The position numbers were made by a program, and so were the translations under genes. Positions 1 through 14,751 of a stretch of DNA of 64,000 nucleotides are shown here, in pieces (position 1 is the first letter of the stretch; each line of letters starts with the position of its first letter). Under the pieces are notes generated by a model that saw nothing but the letters and a program-made list of their open reading frames with translations, did not search any database and was not told the origin of the DNA. The DNA comes from Pelagibacteraceae bacterium AG-447-N18 (GTDB taxonomy: Bacteria; Pseudomonadota; Alphaproteobacteria; Pelagibacterales; Pelagibacteraceae): the NCBI GenBank assembly GCA_003212275.1, contig QCQE01000003.1:1-64000 (forward strand), in the 5' to 3' direction.

Positions 1-859
1 AAATTCAATCTTAGAAATTTTACTTAATAAAAATTTTTCTAGAGAGGATAGTTTATTAACAATAGGGGGCGGTATAACTGGAGACGTTGGTGGTTTTGCT
101 GCAAGTTTATTTAAAAGAGGATTACATTTTATAAATATTCCCACAACCCTTTTGGCTCAAGTAGACTCATCGATTGGTGGCAAAACAGGAGTAAATTCTA
201 GGTATGGAAAAAATCTCATTGGTAGCTTCTATCAACCAAAATTAGTCATAAGTGATATAGATATTTTAAAAACACTTAATAGAAGAGAAATTGTTTGTGG
301 GTATGGTGAAATTTTAAAACACTCAATAATCTCAAAAAAAAAATTCTTTAAATATTTGGATCAGAATTTTGATGACATTATTAAACTTAAATCTCCTTAT
401 ATAGAAAAGGCAATATTTGAGAGTTGTAAAATTAAAAAAGATGTAGTCGAAAAAGATGAAAAAGAGAGCAACTTAAGAAAAAAATTAAATTTTGGTCACA
501 CATTTGGTCACTCATTTGAAGCTTCATTAGGATATTCTAAAAGATTAAATCATGGTGAAGCTGTTATTTTAGGAATGATGGTAGCTTTAAAATTTAGCAA
601 TAAGAATAAATTCCTAAATATTAATGATTATAAATTGATTTCTGATCATTATAAAAAATCAAAATTACCTTCGGAAATTAAAAAATATTTTAAAAGTAAA
701 GATCTTGATAAAATTATTAAATTTATGAAAACTGATAAAAAAAACAATTCTAACAAAATAAAGTTGGTATTATTAAAAAAAATAGGCCAAACAATTTTAA
801 ATCAAGAATACTCAGTAAAAAATTTAAATGGATTCTTAAAAAATGAATTAATTGATTGA
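1..859 (+). CDS. aroB: 3-dehydroquinate synthase, 5'-truncated by the window edge
   Basis: The frame is open from base 2 (NSILEILLNKNFSREDSLLTIGGGITGDVGGFAASLFKRGLHFINIPTTLLAQVDSSIGGKTGVN); ORF 152..859 starts at an internal Met. GGG.TGD..GF and PTTLLAQVDSSIGGKTGVN are AroB motifs. Confidence 0.95.
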   Translation, partial: NSILEILLNKNFSREDSLLTIGGGITGDVGGFAASLFKRGLHFINIPTTLLAQVDSSIGGKTGVNSRYGKNLIGSFYQPKLVISDIDILKTLNRREIVCGYGEILKHSIISKKKFFKYLDQNFDDIIKLKSPYIEKAIFESCKIKKDVVEKDEKESNLRKKLNFGHTFGHSFEASLGYSKRLNHGEAVILGMMVALKFSNKNKFLNINDYKLISDHYKKSKLPSEIKKYFKSKDLDKIIKFMKTDKKNNSNKIKLVLLKKIGQTILNQEYSVKNLNGFLKNELID

Positions 860-1108
860 AATTTGAATAGAATGAATATATTTTTTTAATTCCTCATTTA
901 AAATTTTGTAAATCTTTTTATCACTATCAATTCTTTTCATTTGCTTAAGTTCCTTTGACACTAAGGAAATTTTAAGATGAAATTTACCCACCTGGTTTCC
1001 AGCATGATTTTTATGGAGAAAAGATTTATCTTCAATTAATATATTCTCCAAAGCAATTTGATTTTGTAATTTTTTTTTTACGATTGCAATTAAATCATTT
1101 ATATTCAT
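848..1108 (-). CDS. BolA/IbaG family protein
   Basis: 86 aa with the size and HAGNQVGKFHLKISLVS pattern typical of the BolA family. Confidence 0.85.
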   Translation of the reverse strand: MNINDLIAIVKKKLQNQIALENILIEDKSFLHKNHAGNQVGKFHLKISLVSKELKQMKRIDSDKKIYKILNEELKKYIHSIQISIN

Positions 1109-1126
1109 AAGTATAATTATATTATC

Positions 1127-1660
1127 ATGAAAAATATTTGCGACTGGAATAATTGTAAAGAAATTGGTGAATATAAAGCGCCTGTTGAAAAGGATAATAG
1201 TAAAAAATATAGGATGTTATGTTTAGAACACGTCAAAGAATTTAATAAAAATTGGAATTATTTTTCTGGGATGAATGATGATCAAATAATTAATTTTTTA
1301 AAGTCAGATATGATTTGGCATAAACCTACTCAAAGTTTTAGTTCATCTGATAATTTTTTTAAAGTTCTATGGAATAACACCTTAAGAGATGAAATGGATA
1401 ATGATAAATTTAAAAGTGAGTTTAATCATATGCGTCAATTTAAATTTGATCATAAAGATATTAAAGCCTTTAGTATATTGGGTGTTTCCGTAGGTTTAAA
1501 ATGGCAAAAAGTTCAAGAAAAATTCAAAACACTTGTCAAAAAATTTCACCCTGATATGAATGCCGGAAATAAAAAATATGAAGAAAAACTAAAGTTAATT
1601 ACTTTAGCTTATACACAACTAAAAAATACATATAGGAAAAAAATTGACACCCAATCTTAA
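1127..1660 (+). CDS. J-domain (DnaJ-like) protein
   Basis: C-terminal J domain ([54 protein letters not shown]) including HPD; lies directly before cobS. Confidence 0.88.
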   Translation: MKNICDWNNCKEIGEYKAPVEKDNSKKYRMLCLEHVKEFNKNWNYFSGMNDDQIINFLKSDMIWHKPTQSFSSSDNFFKVLWNNTLRDEMDNDKFKSEFNHMRQFKFDHKDIKAFSILGVSVGLKWQKVQEKFKTLVKKFHPDMNAGNKKYEEKLKLITLAYTQLKNTYRKKIDTQS

Positions 1661-2618
1661 CATTCAGCCAGATATTAAAATTTCATTAAAACAATCATTT
1701 GGTATTGATTCTGAGATGGAAGTAAACGCATTCTCTGAAAAAAGTGAGTATGTTCCAGAAATAGATAAAAATTATAAATTTGATAGAGATACAACACTCG
1801 CAATTATCTCTGGATTTGCACACAACAAAAGAGTTCTAGTGCAAGGTTATCATGGTACAGGAAAATCTACACATATAGAGCAAATTGCAGCTAGATTGAA
1901 TTGGCCATGTATTAGAGTAAACTTAGATAGTCACATCAGTAGAATAGATCTAATCGGCAAAGATGCTATCGTTCTTAAAGAAGGAAAACAGGTTACACAA
2001 TTTAATGAAGGTATTTTACCATGGTCAATTCAAAATCCAGTAGCTTTAGTTTTTGATGAGTATGACGCTGGGAGACCTGATGTAATGTTTGTCATTCAAA
2101 GAGTTCTTGAAGCTGAGGGTAACTTTACTCTCTTAGACAAGAATAAGGTCATTAAGCAAAATAAATTTTTTAGATTGTTTGCTACATCAAATACAGTCGG
2201 TTTAGGAGATACAACTGGTCTTTACCATGGAACACAACAAATCAATCAAGGTCAAATGGATAGATGGAATATTGTAACAACACTAAATTACCTCAGTCTA
2301 GATAAAGAAATGGATATCATATTAGCTAAAAATAAATCTTTGAATAATCCTAAAGGTAAAGAAAAAGTATCAAATATGATAAAAGTTGCGTCATTAACTC
2401 GCAAAGGATTTATAGCCGGCGACATAAGCACTGTAATGAGTCCGAGGACAGTATTACATTGGGCTGAAAATGCAGAAATTTTTAAAGATGTAGGATACGC
2501 ATTTAGAGTCACTTTTCTAAATAAATGTGATGAAATTGAAAAAAATACAATTGCTGAATATTATCAAAGATGTTTCGGAGAAGAACTACCAGAGTCACTA
2601 GCAAATATTCAAATTTAA
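1644..2618 (+). CDS. cobS: CobS-like / MoxR-type AAA+ ATPase
   Basis: Walker [10 protein letters not shown], Walker B VFDEYDAG, CobS-like full length; TTG start overlaps the dnaJ-like gene by 17 nt. Confidence 0.88.
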   Translation: MTPNLNIQPDIKISLKQSFGIDSEMEVNAFSEKSEYVPEIDKNYKFDRDTTLAIISGFAHNKRVLVQGYHGTGKSTHIEQIAARLNWPCIRVNLDSHISRIDLIGKDAIVLKEGKQVTQFNEGILPWSIQNPVALVFDEYDAGRPDVMFVIQRVLEAEGNFTLLDKNKVIKQNKFFRLFATSNTVGLGDTTGLYHGTQQINQGQMDRWNIVTTLNYLSLDKEMDIILAKNKSLNNPKGKEKVSNMIKVASLTRKGFIAGDISTVMSPRTVLHWAENAEIFKDVGYAFRVTFLNKCDEIEKNTIAEYYQRCFGEELPESLANIQI

Positions 2619-4418
2619 ATGAAAAATAATAAGGCTGAAAACTTAAGAGAAAAACTTAAGCAGGCTTTAACTTCAACAGCAAGAGTTATTTCTGATGATA
2701 TTCATCTTAAAACTATTGATGAAAAAAATAAAAAAGATTTGAATTTTGTTGATATTGAAAATCTTAACTCGAAAAGAGATTTCATTAAAGCTAGAGCAGA
2801 GTCCGACTCATCTGCTTTAAAAAAAAAGTTTTCAAATGATGAGATTTATAAAAAGAATTTACCTTTAAATTCCTCATATAAGACTCTTTATTCTATCGCA
2901 GAAAAAGTAAGATATGAATGCCTGGGCTCAAAAATGTTAAAAGGTATATCAAAAAATCTTAAAGAAAATTATGATCAAATAATCCAATTAAAAAGAAAAG
3001 AACAATTAAATTCAAAAGAAGATGTTCCAGTAGTGGAAGCTTTTGAATTGTATATGTTAAAAAAATTTTTAAACGTTAAATTAAATACCTTAACCAATAA
3101 TATGTTAAATTTTTGGGAAAAAGACTTCGATAAAGTAATGAATAAACACATTGAATTTTTAAAAGAAAACTTAGAATATCAAAATGAATATTCCTCAAAG
3201 TTTTTAGAAATATTACAAGAAATGGATATTTTTAAAAATGAGGACAATGAAGAAACCAGGGAAGAAAACCAAGATGATGGTCAAAATAATCCTTCTAATG
3301 ATGACCAAGACAACAATTCAGATGATTCTAGAGATGAAAATGACAATGAAGAGACTGAAGCGAGCTTAGACTCTGAATATGACATAGATGAATACAAGCT
3401 TGATGAACAACTAATTGATAGTGAATCTGATCAAAAAAATAACGAACAAGTTATTCAAAAAAAATCAATTAATGATTTAAATACAGACTATAAGATCTTT
3501 ACAACTCAGTTTGATGAAATAACAAAAGCAGAAAATTTAGAAAACTCTGATGAAGCTTCAAAATTAAGAAAAACTTTAGATCAGCAACTTATAAGTTTTC
3601 AAGATGTAGTTACTAAACTTGCAAACAAACTTCAAAGACAACTTCTAGCAAAACAAAATCGAGCATGGGAATTTGATTTAGAAGAGGGATTGCTAGATAG
3701 TTCCAAATTACCAAGGATAATTATGGATCCTTACAATTCATTATCTTTTAAAAAGGAAAAGGATTTAGATTTTAAAGATACAGTTGTTACTCTTTTAATA
3801 GACAATAGTGGGAGTATGCGCGGCAAACCCATTACAATTGCGGCTATTTGTGCTGATATCTTATCAAGAACATTAGAAAGATGTTCTGTCAAAGTTGAAA
3901 TATTAGGTTTCACAACTAAAAATTGGAAAGGTGGAAAAAGTAGAGAGTTTTGGAATAAAGAGGGTAAACCAAAAACACCGGGTAGATTAAATGATTTAAG
4001 GCACATAATTTATAAAGGCGCTGACACACATTGGCGACAATGTAAAAATAATCTTGGTTTAATGTTAAAAGAAGGATTATTAAAAGAAAATATTGATGGA
4101 GAAGCAATTTCTTGGGCATTTAATCGATTAAAAAAAAGAAAAGAAGAAAGAAAAATATTAATGGTAATTTCTGATGGTGCACCAGTTGATGACTCAACTC
4201 TGTCAGTCAATTCAGGAGATTTTCTTGAAAAACATTTAAAGATGATTGTGAAATTTATCGAAGAAAAAACTGAAACTGAAATTTTAGCGATTGGAATAGG
4301 CCATGATGTATCAAGATACTATAATCGAGCAATAAAGATTACAGATGTCAATGAATTGGGAGATGTCATGATTTCTCAATTGAGTGAACTTTTTAAAAGT
4401 AAAAAAAATTTACATTAA
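2619..4418 (+). CDS. cobT: CobT-like protein with VWA (MIDAS) domain
   Basis: Acidic central region, then a VWA domain with [11 protein letters not shown]; directly follows cobS. Confidence 0.88.
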   Translation: MKNNKAENLREKLKQALTSTARVISDDIHLKTIDEKNKKDLNFVDIENLNSKRDFIKARAESDSSALKKKFSNDEIYKKNLPLNSSYKTLYSIAEKVRYECLGSKMLKGISKNLKENYDQIIQLKRKEQLNSKEDVPVVEAFELYMLKKFLNVKLNTLTNNMLNFWEKDFDKVMNKHIEFLKENLEYQNEYSSKFLEILQEMDIFKNEDNEETREENQDDGQNNPSNDDQDNNSDDSRDENDNEETEASLDSEYDIDEYKLDEQLIDSESDQKNNEQVIQKKSINDLNTDYKIFTTQFDEITKAENLENSDEASKLRKTLDQQLISFQDVVTKLANKLQRQLLAKQNRAWEFDLEEGLLDSSKLPRIIMDPYNSLSFKKEKDLDFKDTVVTLLIDNSGSMRGKPITIAAICADILSRTLERCSVKVEILGFTTKNWKGGKSREFWNKEGKPKTPGRLNDLRHIIYKGADTHWRQCKNNLGLMLKEGLLKENIDGEAISWAFNRLKKRKEERKILMVISDGAPVDDSTLSVNSGDFLEKHLKMIVKFIEEKTETEILAIGIGHDVSRYYNRAIKITDVNELGDVMISQLSELFKSKKNLH

Positions 4419-5683
4419 AGATTGAACAAATCATTATTTTTCCATTTTATTGTCACTTCAGCTCCACTTCTTGTTTGAGAATTCCAACAACTAACTGTGG
4501 CAAAATTTTTTTCTAATAAAGTCTTTCCTATAAATAATCCTAAACCTAATCCACTATTTTTATCAGATGATTTGAGATAAGGTTCTCCAATTTTTGATAA
4601 AATATCATTTGGATATCCATTGCCATCATCTTCGATGGTTATTTCTGTAAAATCATTATCACTTTTCAAATTTATAAAAACTTTGCTTTTACTAAACTTA
4701 TTCGCATTGCCAATAAAATTTCTTAAGCCATAAACAATTTCAATCGATTTATAAATTTTCTTTGAATTTAAATCTTGTTCTAAATTAAGACTAAATTCTT
4801 TTTTACTTGTTTCCTTAAATGATGAAATAATTTGTTTTAAATATTCTCTCATTGATAAGTCCTCATCAATAAATTCATCCTCCTGATCAGGATTTAAGGA
4901 TAATCTTTTTAATATTTCATTACACCTTTCAACTTGACTTAATAACAATTCAATATCTTGTGAAACATCTTTTTGATCTTTTAATTGTTTAAATAATTCC
5001 TGGGTAATTACCTTTATTGTTGATAAGGGTGTCCCTAATGAATGTGCGGCAGCAGCGGCTTGTCCACCTAAAGATAACATCTCATGCTCTTTAGCCATGA
5101 TCTCTTCCATTTTATTTAAAGCATCTTTTCTTAACTTGCTTTCAGCACCAAATATAATTGCAAAATAATTTAAAAAAAGGAGAGCAATTATTAAAGATAA
5201 AGGAATTGCATAGATATAATAATTGCTCACATGAAAGTGATCACTTAAGGGTCCGGGTAAATCTTTGGAGACAAAAGTTAAGCCTAAAATAGATAAAGTG
5301 GTTAATAAAACTAATAGTGAGTTAGTTTTAAAACTTAAATTTGATGAAGCAAAAACACTTGGTATAATTAAAAAAATGATAAAGGGGTTTTTTACACCGC
5401 CTGTTAGATAAATCAGTCCACTTAGCTGAATTATATCAATGAGTAAATGAATAAATGCTGATCTATCCGTCAACTGTGTTTTTTTGTAGATAAAAATTAA
5501 GTATAGATTGCTAATTATTCCAATTAAAATGAATAAATTAGAAAAAATAAAATCAAAATCAAAATCAAAATAAAAATAAACAAGATATACTGATATCAAT
5601 TGACCTATGATACCAATCCATCTTAAATTTATATAAATTGACTTTTTTAAAGAATATTGTTTTGAAGTTTCAAAAAACTTCAT
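4415..5683 (-). CDS. regB: RegB/PrrB/ActS-type redox sensor histidine kinase
   Basis: N-terminal TM helices; LTGGVKNPF quinone-type motif; H-box [15 protein letters not shown]; conserved Cys in [10 protein letters not shown]; HATPase [14 protein letters not shown]. Confidence 0.88.
   Translation of the reverse strand: MKFFETSKQYSLKKSIYINLRWIGIIGQLISVYLVYFYFDFDFDFIFSNLFILIGIISNLYLIFIYKKTQLTDRSAFIHLLIDIIQLSGLIYLTGGVKNPFIIFLIIPSVFASSNLSFKTNSLLVLLTTLSILGLTFVSKDLPGPLSDHFHVSNYYIYAIPLSLIIALLFLNYFAIIFGAESKLRKDALNKMEEIMAKEHEMLSLGGQAAAAAHSLGTPLSTIKVITQELFKQLKDQKDVSQDIELLLSQVERCNEILKRLSLNPDQEDEFIDEDLSMREYLKQIISSFKETSKKEFSLNLEQDLNSKKIYKSIEIVYGLRNFIGNANKFSKSKVFINLKSDNDFTEITIEDDGNGYPNDILSKIGEPYLKSSDKNSGLGLGLFIGKTLLEKNFATVSCWNSQTRSGAEVTIKWKNNDLFNL
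5549..5578. repeat. short in-frame hexamer repeat (aaaatc)3(aaaata)2 inside regB
   Basis: Direct reading of bases 5549..5578; encodes a DFDFDF stretch between TM segments. Confidence 0.9.
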
Positions 5684-5685
5684 TA

Positions 5686-7794
<2,109 letters not shown>

Positions 7795-7897
7795 TTAATT
7801 AAAATTTAGATCAAATAGAAAAACAAAGTGAAAAATTGTTTAAAAATCAATGATTATTTAGATTATAATTTTTTTTAAAATATTTAAAATATATACG

Positions 7898-8599
7898 ATG
7901 ATTTATGTTCATATTGGTGCTGGTGCTGGTGATTTAGATGCTGGAGCACATTTTAGAGATGGATTTTCAGAATTTGTTAAACAAAATGATGATGGCGATA
8001 AAAGAGTATATGTTGTGGAGGCAAATCCATCCAACATTTCAAAGTTAGAAGAAACATGGAAAAATTATAAAAATGTAAATATTTTTAATTTTGCAATCTC
8101 TTCTTCACATCAAGATGAAAAAAAAATTAAATTTTATTATAGTTTGGATGATGCTCCGCATTACCAACAATTTTCAAATGATATTGACCATGTTAAAAAA
8201 CATTTCAAAGATTTAGATAGAATAAAATTTAAATATATTAATTGTGTAAAAATAAACAGATTCCTAGCTGAAAATTTAAATGACAAAACTATTGATTTTT
8301 TCTCTATTGATATAGAGGGTATGGATTATGATGTCATACAGGATATAGATCTTAGAAAATTTAAAATAAAAAACTTCTCTTTTGAGCATCTGCATCTAAA
8401 TTTTAATAAAAAAATTAATATATTTAAAAAATTTTTGAAGTTTAATTATTCATATAATGGCCCAGGAATTGATCATAATAATTTTGACTGGACATTTAAA
8501 AAAAATAAAAATTTTTGGAATAATTTTATTTTTTTTTTTATAATGTTTATTTCAAAAAAACATTACAAATTTCTAAATAAATTATTGATAAAAAATTAA
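7898..8599 (+). CDS. FkbM-family methyltransferase-like protein
   Basis: [45 protein letters not shown] match the FkbM methyltransferase pattern. Confidence 0.75.
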   Translation: MIYVHIGAGAGDLDAGAHFRDGFSEFVKQNDDGDKRVYVVEANPSNISKLEETWKNYKNVNIFNFAISSSHQDEKKIKFYYSLDDAPHYQQFSNDIDHVKKHFKDLDRIKFKYINCVKINRFLAENLNDKTIDFFSIDIEGMDYDVIQDIDLRKFKIKNFSFEHLHLNFNKKINIFKKFLKFNYSYNGPGIDHNNFDWTFKKNKNFWNNFIFFFIMFISKKHYKFLNKLLIKN

Positions 8600-8602
8600 A
8601 AT

Positions 8603-8692
8603 TGGCGGAGAGAATGGGATTCGAACCCATGATAGAGTCACCCCTATACACGCTTTCCAAGCGTGCGCCTTCAACCACTCGGCCACCTCTCC
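8603..8692 (-). tRNA. tRNA-Ser (anticodon GGA), CCA encoded
   Basis: Reverse complement GGAGAGGTGGCCGAGTGGTTGAAGGCGCACGCTTGGAAAGCGTGTATAGGGGTGACTCTATCATGGGTTCGAATCCCATTCTCTCCGCCA: acceptor stem, long variable arm, T arm GGGTTCGAATCCC. Confidence 0.96.
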
Positions 8693-8702
8693 AAAAAGAT
8701 TA

Positions 8703-9524
8703 TTATAAAATAAACTTTTTAAATTTTGAACGATTATTAACTATATATTTAGGAAAACTATCATCTAATTTTACCTCTATATAATTATGTCCTCTATTGT
8801 AAAGATCTGATTTCATTTCAATTTTTTTTTTTATATTTTCTAAGGATGAAAATCTATTAGCTGAAAATTCAACATGTGCGAAAGTTTTTAATTTTAATGA
8901 AATTTCCTCATATGTTAAAATATTATTAAAATGCCATCCTGCATTTTCAAATAATTGAATATTTTTTTCTTTATCTATTCGTAAGAAACTATACTTAAGA
9001 TTTTTTGCTAAAACTTTTTGCCTCATAAAGTCAATTGATTTAAGATTCTTTTTTTTAACAACTTTTGTACCTTCCCACGGAGTTTCATGAGGGTTAAAAA
9101 GATTAAATTTATAGTTAAAACATTTAAGAAGAAAAATTCCATATTTGCTTTGTAACTCAAAATTAATCAAAATTTCTGGTTTGATTATTTCATCCGGATC
9201 AGAAAAAAAAATATAATCTTCAGAATTTGCAAAATCTAAATTCTTTAAGATAAAGTCTCTTTGAATAGCTTGATTTTCCCATCTATTTGTATTTTTGGGA
9301 AAAGGTTCATCCATGTACAAATACTTAATTTTATTTTGGTCAAAATATTCTTTGAATATAAATTTTTTACCTTTTTCATCCCCCTTGTGATCAAACTTTG
9401 ACTCACAAATTACAAAATAATCAATGTGATTTTCTAAAGTTTTATATCGTATATCGAACATGAAATTATTATCAAAAAAAGTTACACAATCTATAAATTT
9501 ATTTTTTTTCATAAATCCAATCAT
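8703..9524 (-). CDS. glycosyltransferase family 17-like protein
   Basis: [37 protein letters not shown] and [17 protein letters not shown] resemble GT17 (beta-1,4-N-acetylglucosaminyltransferase-like). Confidence 0.75.
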   Translation of the reverse strand: MIGFMKKNKFIDCVTFFDNNFMFDIRYKTLENHIDYFVICESKFDHKGDEKGKKFIFKEYFDQNKIKYLYMDEPFPKNTNRWENQAIQRDFILKNLDFANSEDYIFFSDPDEIIKPEILINFELQSKYGIFLLKCFNYKFNLFNPHETPWEGTKVVKKKNLKSIDFMRQKVLAKNLKYSFLRIDKEKNIQLFENAGWHFNNILTYEEISLKLKTFAHVEFSANRFSSLENIKKKIEMKSDLYNRGHNYIEVKLDDSFPKYIVNNRSKFKKFIL

Positions 9525-10536
9525 TTAAGATTTTTGTATTTATTAATGTTTCATTAAACGTTGTACCTGGGAATAAACAACAATTAGATTTATTTAAAAT
9601 GCTTTGTGAAACATTGTCTATTTCAAGAGTGTAAGGATTGATTGTATTATCAAATTTGTACTCCTTTTTATTATTATCTTTTACTAAACTTATAATTTTT
9701 CCATTAATCCATGTATCATCTATTATTATGGTTCCTTTTGTGCCTTTAATTATGCTTTTCCTACCAATATTTTTCTTAAAAGATGAAGCAACTTCAACAT
9801 TAATTTCATTGTCAAAGATATACTCAAGACTTGAATCAATTTCTACGCCAGTTTCTCCCACCTCTTTTTTACAATTAACGATGACAAATTTTTCAATATT
9901 GATCTCATTTTGAAGGGAAATTAATGAAGTAGAAAATGAAATTGGGTAACAACCTAAATCTAAAATACAACCACCCCCTAATTTTTTACTAAAAAGTCTG
10001 CCTTCTGGATCAATTTTTCTTTTTTTTTCAAAGAAAAAAAATTTTTTTTTTGTAATAAGATTTACACCAAATGTAGATTTAATAGAAATTATTTTTCCGA
10101 TTTCATTATTTCTGACTAATTCAATTATTTTTTTAAATTGAGGATTGAATTTGTACATAAATCCCTCTGAAAAAAAATTTTCTTCTTTTAAGATTTTATC
10201 TTCAACTTCTTTTGCATCTTTAAAATTATTAAAAGCAGGTTTTTCAACTAAAAATTTTTTTTTATAGAATAAACATTTATCTATCCATTCTTTATGAAAA
10301 GAATTTGGTAAAGATATGTAAACTACATCTACTTTGTCACATTTAATTAACCTCTCATAATCTTTAAAGCAAAAGTTACTTTCAATAAAATATTTTTTCT
10401 TAAATGTGTTTAATCTTTGATCATTTTTACTTGCGATAGCCAACAAATTTGAGTTTTTTGTATTCTGGAATGCTTCTCCAAATATATTTGAAATATTTCC
10501 CAGACCAATAAGCCCCCAGTTAATTTTCATTTTCAT
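9499..10536 (-). CDS. Gfo/Idh/MocA family oxidoreductase
   Basis: Rossmann [30 protein letters not shown] and FLVEKPAFN motifs. Confidence 0.88.
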   Translation of the reverse strand: MKMKINWGLIGLGNISNIFGEAFQNTKNSNLLAIASKNDQRLNTFKKKYFIESNFCFKDYERLIKCDKVDVVYISLPNSFHKEWIDKCLFYKKKFLVEKPAFNNFKDAKEVEDKILKEENFFSEGFMYKFNPQFKKIIELVRNNEIGKIISIKSTFGVNLITKKKFFFFEKKRKIDPEGRLFSKKLGGGCILDLGCYPISFSTSLISLQNEINIEKFVIVNCKKEVGETGVEIDSSLEYIFDNEINVEVASSFKKNIGRKSIIKGTKGTIIIDDTWINGKIISLVKDNNKKEYKFDNTINPYTLEIDNVSQSILNKSNCCLFPGTTFNETLINTKILNDWIYEKK

Positions 10537-12338
10537 TCTTTCTGAATTTTTAAAACTCCAATAAATGCCTCTTGGGGAATTTCAACTCTTCCAAACTGTT
10601 TTGATCTTGCTTTTCCTTTTTTTTGTTTTTCTAAAAGTTTTCTTTTCCTATCAGTTGCGCCACCACCATGTATTTTTGTTAAAACATCTTTTTTAAACCC
10701 TTTGATTGTTTCTCTAGCAATTATCTTTCCTCCAATGGCTGCCTGAACTGGAATCATAAAATTATGTCTTGGAATAAGATTTTTTAATTTTTCACAAACT
10801 TCTCTTCCAGTTTTCTGCGCAAATTCTTTATGTATCATCATAGCTAAAGCATCTACTGGTTCGCTGTTTACTAATATGCCTAATTTGACAAGATCCCCTT
10901 CTCTATGACCAATTATTTCGTAATCAAAGCTAGCATATCCACTTGTCATAGATTTTATTCTATCATTAAAATCAAACACAACTTCATTTAACGGGAGTTC
11001 ATAAGTCAAAACTGCTCGATTTCCAGAATAACTTAGATTTATTTGGATCCCTCTTTTATCCTGACATAATTTTATAATTGATCCCAGATACTCATCTGGT
11101 GTGATTACAGTAGCTTTTATCCATGGTTCTTCAATTTTTTTAATTTTAGTAGGATCAGGTAAACTTGATGGATTTTGTAAATCAACTATATTATCATTAT
11201 TTAGATACACTTTGTAAACAACTCCTGGGGTAGTTGTTAATAAATTTACATCAAATTCTCTTTCTAATCTTTCTGTGATAATTTCAAGATGTAATAATCC
11301 TAAAAAACCACATCTAAAACCTAAGCCTAAAGCAGACGAAGACTCTGCTTCAAATGAAAAACTAGCATCATTTAATTGTAATTTGGCTAAACCATCTTTT
11401 AATTTTTGATATTCAGAACTATCGACTGGAAATAAACCACAAAAAACTACTGGTTTACTTGGTTTAAAACCTGGTAATGGATCCAAAGGTTTTTTTGAAG
11501 CATCACAAATTGTATCACCAACCTTTGTGTCTGATAAAACTTTTATCCCAGTTGTTATAAATCCTATTTCACCAGAATTTAATTCATCTATATCTTTTGC
11601 TTTTGGAGTAAATACTCCTACTTTTTCAACTACGTAATCTTGGTTAGTCGAGAGCATTCTAATTTTCATATTTTTTTTTATCTTACCATTTATAATTCTA
11701 ACTAAAATTACAACACCGAGGTAAGTGTCATACCAACTATCAACAAGTAAACATTTTAGATCCTGCGTAACATCACCTTTGGGTCCAGGAAGCTGACTAA
11801 TAATTTGCTCTAAAATATTATCTATACCTTCTCCAGTTTTTCCTGAACATGGAACTGCATTTTCAGTATCTATACCTATAACATCCTCTATTTGTTTTTT
11901 GGTCCTTTCTAAATCTGAGGCAGGTAAATCAATTTTATTCAAAACAGGAATTATTTCATGGTTTATATCTAAAGCTTGGTAAACATTAGCCAATGTCTGA
12001 GCCTCAACCCCTTGTGTACTATCAACAATCAATATAGATCCTTCACAAGCATATAAAGATCTACTTACCTCATAACTAAAATCTACATGACCAGGAGTAT
12101 CTATAATATTTAAAACGTAATTTTTTCCATTTTTTGCTTTATAGTTTAACTTTACTGTCTGTGCTTTTATTGTGATACCTCTTTCTCTTTCTATATCCAT
12201 AGAGTCAAGCACTTGTGATTTCATTTCTCTCTCCGTCAAACCACCACATTTGTGGATTATTCTATCAGCTATTGTAGATTTCCCATGATCAATATGAGCA
12301 ATGATTGCAAAATTTCTGATATTATCAATTGTACTCAT
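10533..12338 (-). CDS. lepA: Elongation factor 4 (LepA GTPase)
   Basis: [37 protein letters not shown]-terminal [38 protein letters not shown]. Confidence 0.97.
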   Translation of the reverse strand: MSTIDNIRNFAIIAHIDHGKSTIADRIIHKCGGLTEREMKSQVLDSMDIERERGITIKAQTVKLNYKAKNGKNYVLNIIDTPGHVDFSYEVSRSLYACEGSILIVDSTQGVEAQTLANVYQALDINHEIIPVLNKIDLPASDLERTKKQIEDVIGIDTENAVPCSGKTGEGIDNILEQIISQLPGPKGDVTQDLKCLLVDSWYDTYLGVVILVRIINGKIKKNMKIRMLSTNQDYVVEKVGVFTPKAKDIDELNSGEIGFITTGIKVLSDTKVGDTICDASKKPLDPLPGFKPSKPVVFCGLFPVDSSEYQKLKDGLAKLQLNDASFSFEAESSSALGLGFRCGFLGLLHLEIITERLEREFDVNLLTTTPGVVYKVYLNNDNIVDLQNPSSLPDPTKIKKIEEPWIKATVITPDEYLGSIIKLCQDKRGIQINLSYSGNRAVLTYELPLNEVVFDFNDRIKSMTSGYASFDYEIIGHREGDLVKLGILVNSEPVDALAMMIHKEFAQKTGREVCEKLKNLIPRHNFMIPVQAAIGGKIIARETIKGFKKDVLTKIHGGGATDRKRKLLEKQKKGKARSKQFGRVEIPQEAFIGVLKIQKE

Positions 12339-12345
12339 TTTAATT

Positions 12346-14751
12346 TTAAGATCGAATTTTAGCGCCAGTCTTATTTTCTACTGCTTCTATAATTGAATTA
12401 TTAATTTTCTCTAAATCCTTATCATTCAAAGTTTTTTCTGATGACTGAATTGTTATGCTGATAGCTATAGACTTTTGGTTATCTGGGATATTTTCACCTT
12501 CATAAACATCAAAAACTTTTATATTACTAATAAGATTTGGATTCACATTAGAAATTACACTTATTAACTCTTGTGCTTCTACATCTTTATTAACTACAAA
12601 TGCAAAATCTCGCTCTGATTTTTGAAAATCCGACACAGAAAACTTCAATTTTTGATCTTTCAATGTTTTTCTTGAAAGTTTTAAATTTTCTAAAAAGATT
12701 TCAAAACCTATTAAATTTTCAGTTTTAATATCAATTTTTTTTAAAATATTGGGATGAATTTCACCAAAATAAGCTACAACTTTATCTTTGCTATGATTTA
12801 AGAAAATTCTACCAGACTTGCCTGGATGATAATAATTGGGTGTTTTGCTATCAATAAAAAAATGATCAGAATCATAACCTGCCTCGCTTAACGTTTGCAC
12901 TACATCTCTTTTTGCATCAAATAGATCAATATTTCTCTCTTTATCAATCCAAGAAAGTCTTGATTTTTTACCGGCTGACAAACCACAAACTACTGTCTTT
13001 TGTTCACCTGGGTTTGAACCCGTAAAAACAGGACCTATCTCAAATATAGATAAATCTTTAAAGCCTCTATCCAAATTTTTACTCATATACATGATTAAAT
13101 TTGAAAATATGGAATTTCTTAAAACTCCCAATTCAGAACTTATAGGGTTTACAATTTTTATCTCTTTATTGGTTTCTCTAAAGTGATCGTTATAACTTTG
13201 GTCTGTAAATGACCATGTTATTGTCTCTAAATAACCCTTTGAAGCAATTGCTCTTTGTAAGAAATGGAATAATCTTTGGGTTTGAGTTAAAGTAGATTTA
13301 GATCTATCTTTAATTGGGTCAATTGTTTTAATTTTATTATAACCACTTATTCTCACCAACTCTTCAATAATATCTATTTGCTGTGAAATATCTGGTCTCC
13401 AAGAAGGAACTATCAATTTTAAAAATTTTTTTTCTTTTTTGATTACAAAACCAAGATCAATCAAAATTCTTTGGATTTCATTTTCAGAAATTTTAAATCC
13501 AACTATATTTTCAAAAGAATTAACATCAAAGTTTATGGTTTTGGTTTTATAAGACTCAATTTTTTGTATATCGATTTTACTAACTTCTCCACCACAAATT
13601 TCTTGAATTAGTGATGCTGCTTTCTTTAAACCAGTTTCGATGGATAATGGGTCAATTCCTCTTTCAAATCTAAATTTTGCATCTGTATCTAAATTCAATT
13701 TTTTTGCCGTATTTCTAATTGATCTTGGATCAAAATAAGCAGACTCTAATAATATATTTTTAGTATCAAATTCTGTACCTGATCTTGTGCCCCCAATAAT
13801 TCCACCTAATCCTAAAACTCCTTTGTTGTCAGTAATAACACACATACCTTTTTCTAACTTATAAATCCTATTGTCCAGTGCTGTAAATTCTTCTCCAGAT
13901 TTTGAGTTTCTTACGATTATCCCTTTTTCAATTTTGTCAGCATCATATGCGTGTAATGGTCGATTAATATCTAGCATTACATAATTTGTTATATCAACAA
14001 TAGCTGAAATAGGTTTTTGACCAACTGAAATTAATTTATCTTTGAGCCATTGAGGACTCTCGGTATTTTTTACATTTTTAATTAAACAACTTCCAAAAAC
14101 ACTACACCCTTGTCCTTTCTCCTTATTAATCTTTACTTTTAAAGTTTGTTTTGTTTTTAATTTAATTTTTTTTTCTTTAGATGCTATTAACCTTCCAAAA
14201 CCTGAAGCTGCAAGATCTCTAGCTATTCCCTTCACACCAAGACAATCTGGTCGATTAGGTGTAATAGATAAATCAATAAGATTAGATTTTGATTTTGAAA
14301 AATAACTCTTACCAATATTTTTTTCATATTTTTTAGATAATTCGGTAATACCATCACTCTCATCAGATAAATTTAACTCAGACTCAGAGCAAAGCATTCC
14401 GTAAGAGGTTACACCTCTAATTTTTGCTATTTCTAATTTTGTGTTAGTCTTTGGGATAATTGCACCTGGGGGTGCATATATAGTAATAAGTCCTTCACTC
14501 GCATTGGTGGCACCACACACAACTTTTTTAAGCTCTTTCTCACCGACATTTACGTCACAAACTTTAAGTCGATCTGCGTTTGGATGTTTTTCTGTCTTGA
14601 TAATTTTTGCAACTTTAAATAGTTGATTATCAGATGAAAGACTTTCCACACTTTCTACCTCTAGCCCTATATTGGTAAGTTGTTCTAAAAGATTTTTTTC
14701 TTTCAGATTAGTTTTTAAATGATCTTTTAACCAATCAAATGTGATTTTCAT
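12346..14751 (-). CDS. pheT: Phenylalanine--tRNA ligase beta subunit
   Basis: N-terminal tRNA-binding domain, B3/B4 and B5 domains, C-terminal anticodon-binding domain; adjacent to pheS. Confidence 0.96.
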   Translation of the reverse strand: MKITFDWLKDHLKTNLKEKNLLEQLTNIGLEVESVESLSSDNQLFKVAKIIKTEKHPNADRLKVCDVNVGEKELKKVVCGATNASEGLITIYAPPGAIIPKTNTKLEIAKIRGVTSYGMLCSESELNLSDESDGITELSKKYEKNIGKSYFSKSKSNLIDLSITPNRPDCLGVKGIARDLAASGFGRLIASKEKKIKLKTKQTLKVKINKEKGQGCSVFGSCLIKNVKNTESPQWLKDKLISVGQKPISAIVDITNYVMLDINRPLHAYDADKIEKGIIVRNSKSGEEFTALDNRIYKLEKGMCVITDNKGVLGLGGIIGGTRSGTEFDTKNILLESAYFDPRSIRNTAKKLNLDTDAKFRFERGIDPLSIETGLKKAASLIQEICGGEVSKIDIQKIESYKTKTINFDVNSFENIVGFKISENEIQRILIDLGFVIKKEKKFLKLIVPSWRPDISQQIDIIEELVRISGYNKIKTIDPIKDRSKSTLTQTQRLFHFLQRAIASKGYLETITWSFTDQSYNDHFRETNKEIKIVNPISSELGVLRNSIFSNLIMYMSKNLDRGFKDLSIFEIGPVFTGSNPGEQKTVVCGLSAGKKSRLSWIDKERNIDLFDAKRDVVQTLSEAGYDSDHFFIDSKTPNYYHPGKSGRIFLNHSKDKVVAYFGEIHPNILKKIDIKTENLIGFEIFLENLKLSRKTLKDQKLKFSVSDFQKSERDFAFVVNKDVEAQELISVISNVNPNLISNIKVFDVYEGENIPDNQKSIAISITIQSSEKTLNDKDLEKINNSIIEAVENKTGAKIRS

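Noticed and set aside
2288-2512. Antisense ORF inside cobS, and similar antisense ORFs inside cobT, gyrB, gltB, gltD, aceE, aceF, katG, fabB
   Set aside because: Shadow ORFs fully inside strongly recognisable genes, with no family motif of their own.
8602-8784. 60-aa plus-strand [35 protein letters not shown]...
   Set aside because: It is translation across the antisense of tRNA-Ser (a common spurious annotation) and into the 3' end of the GT17 gene.
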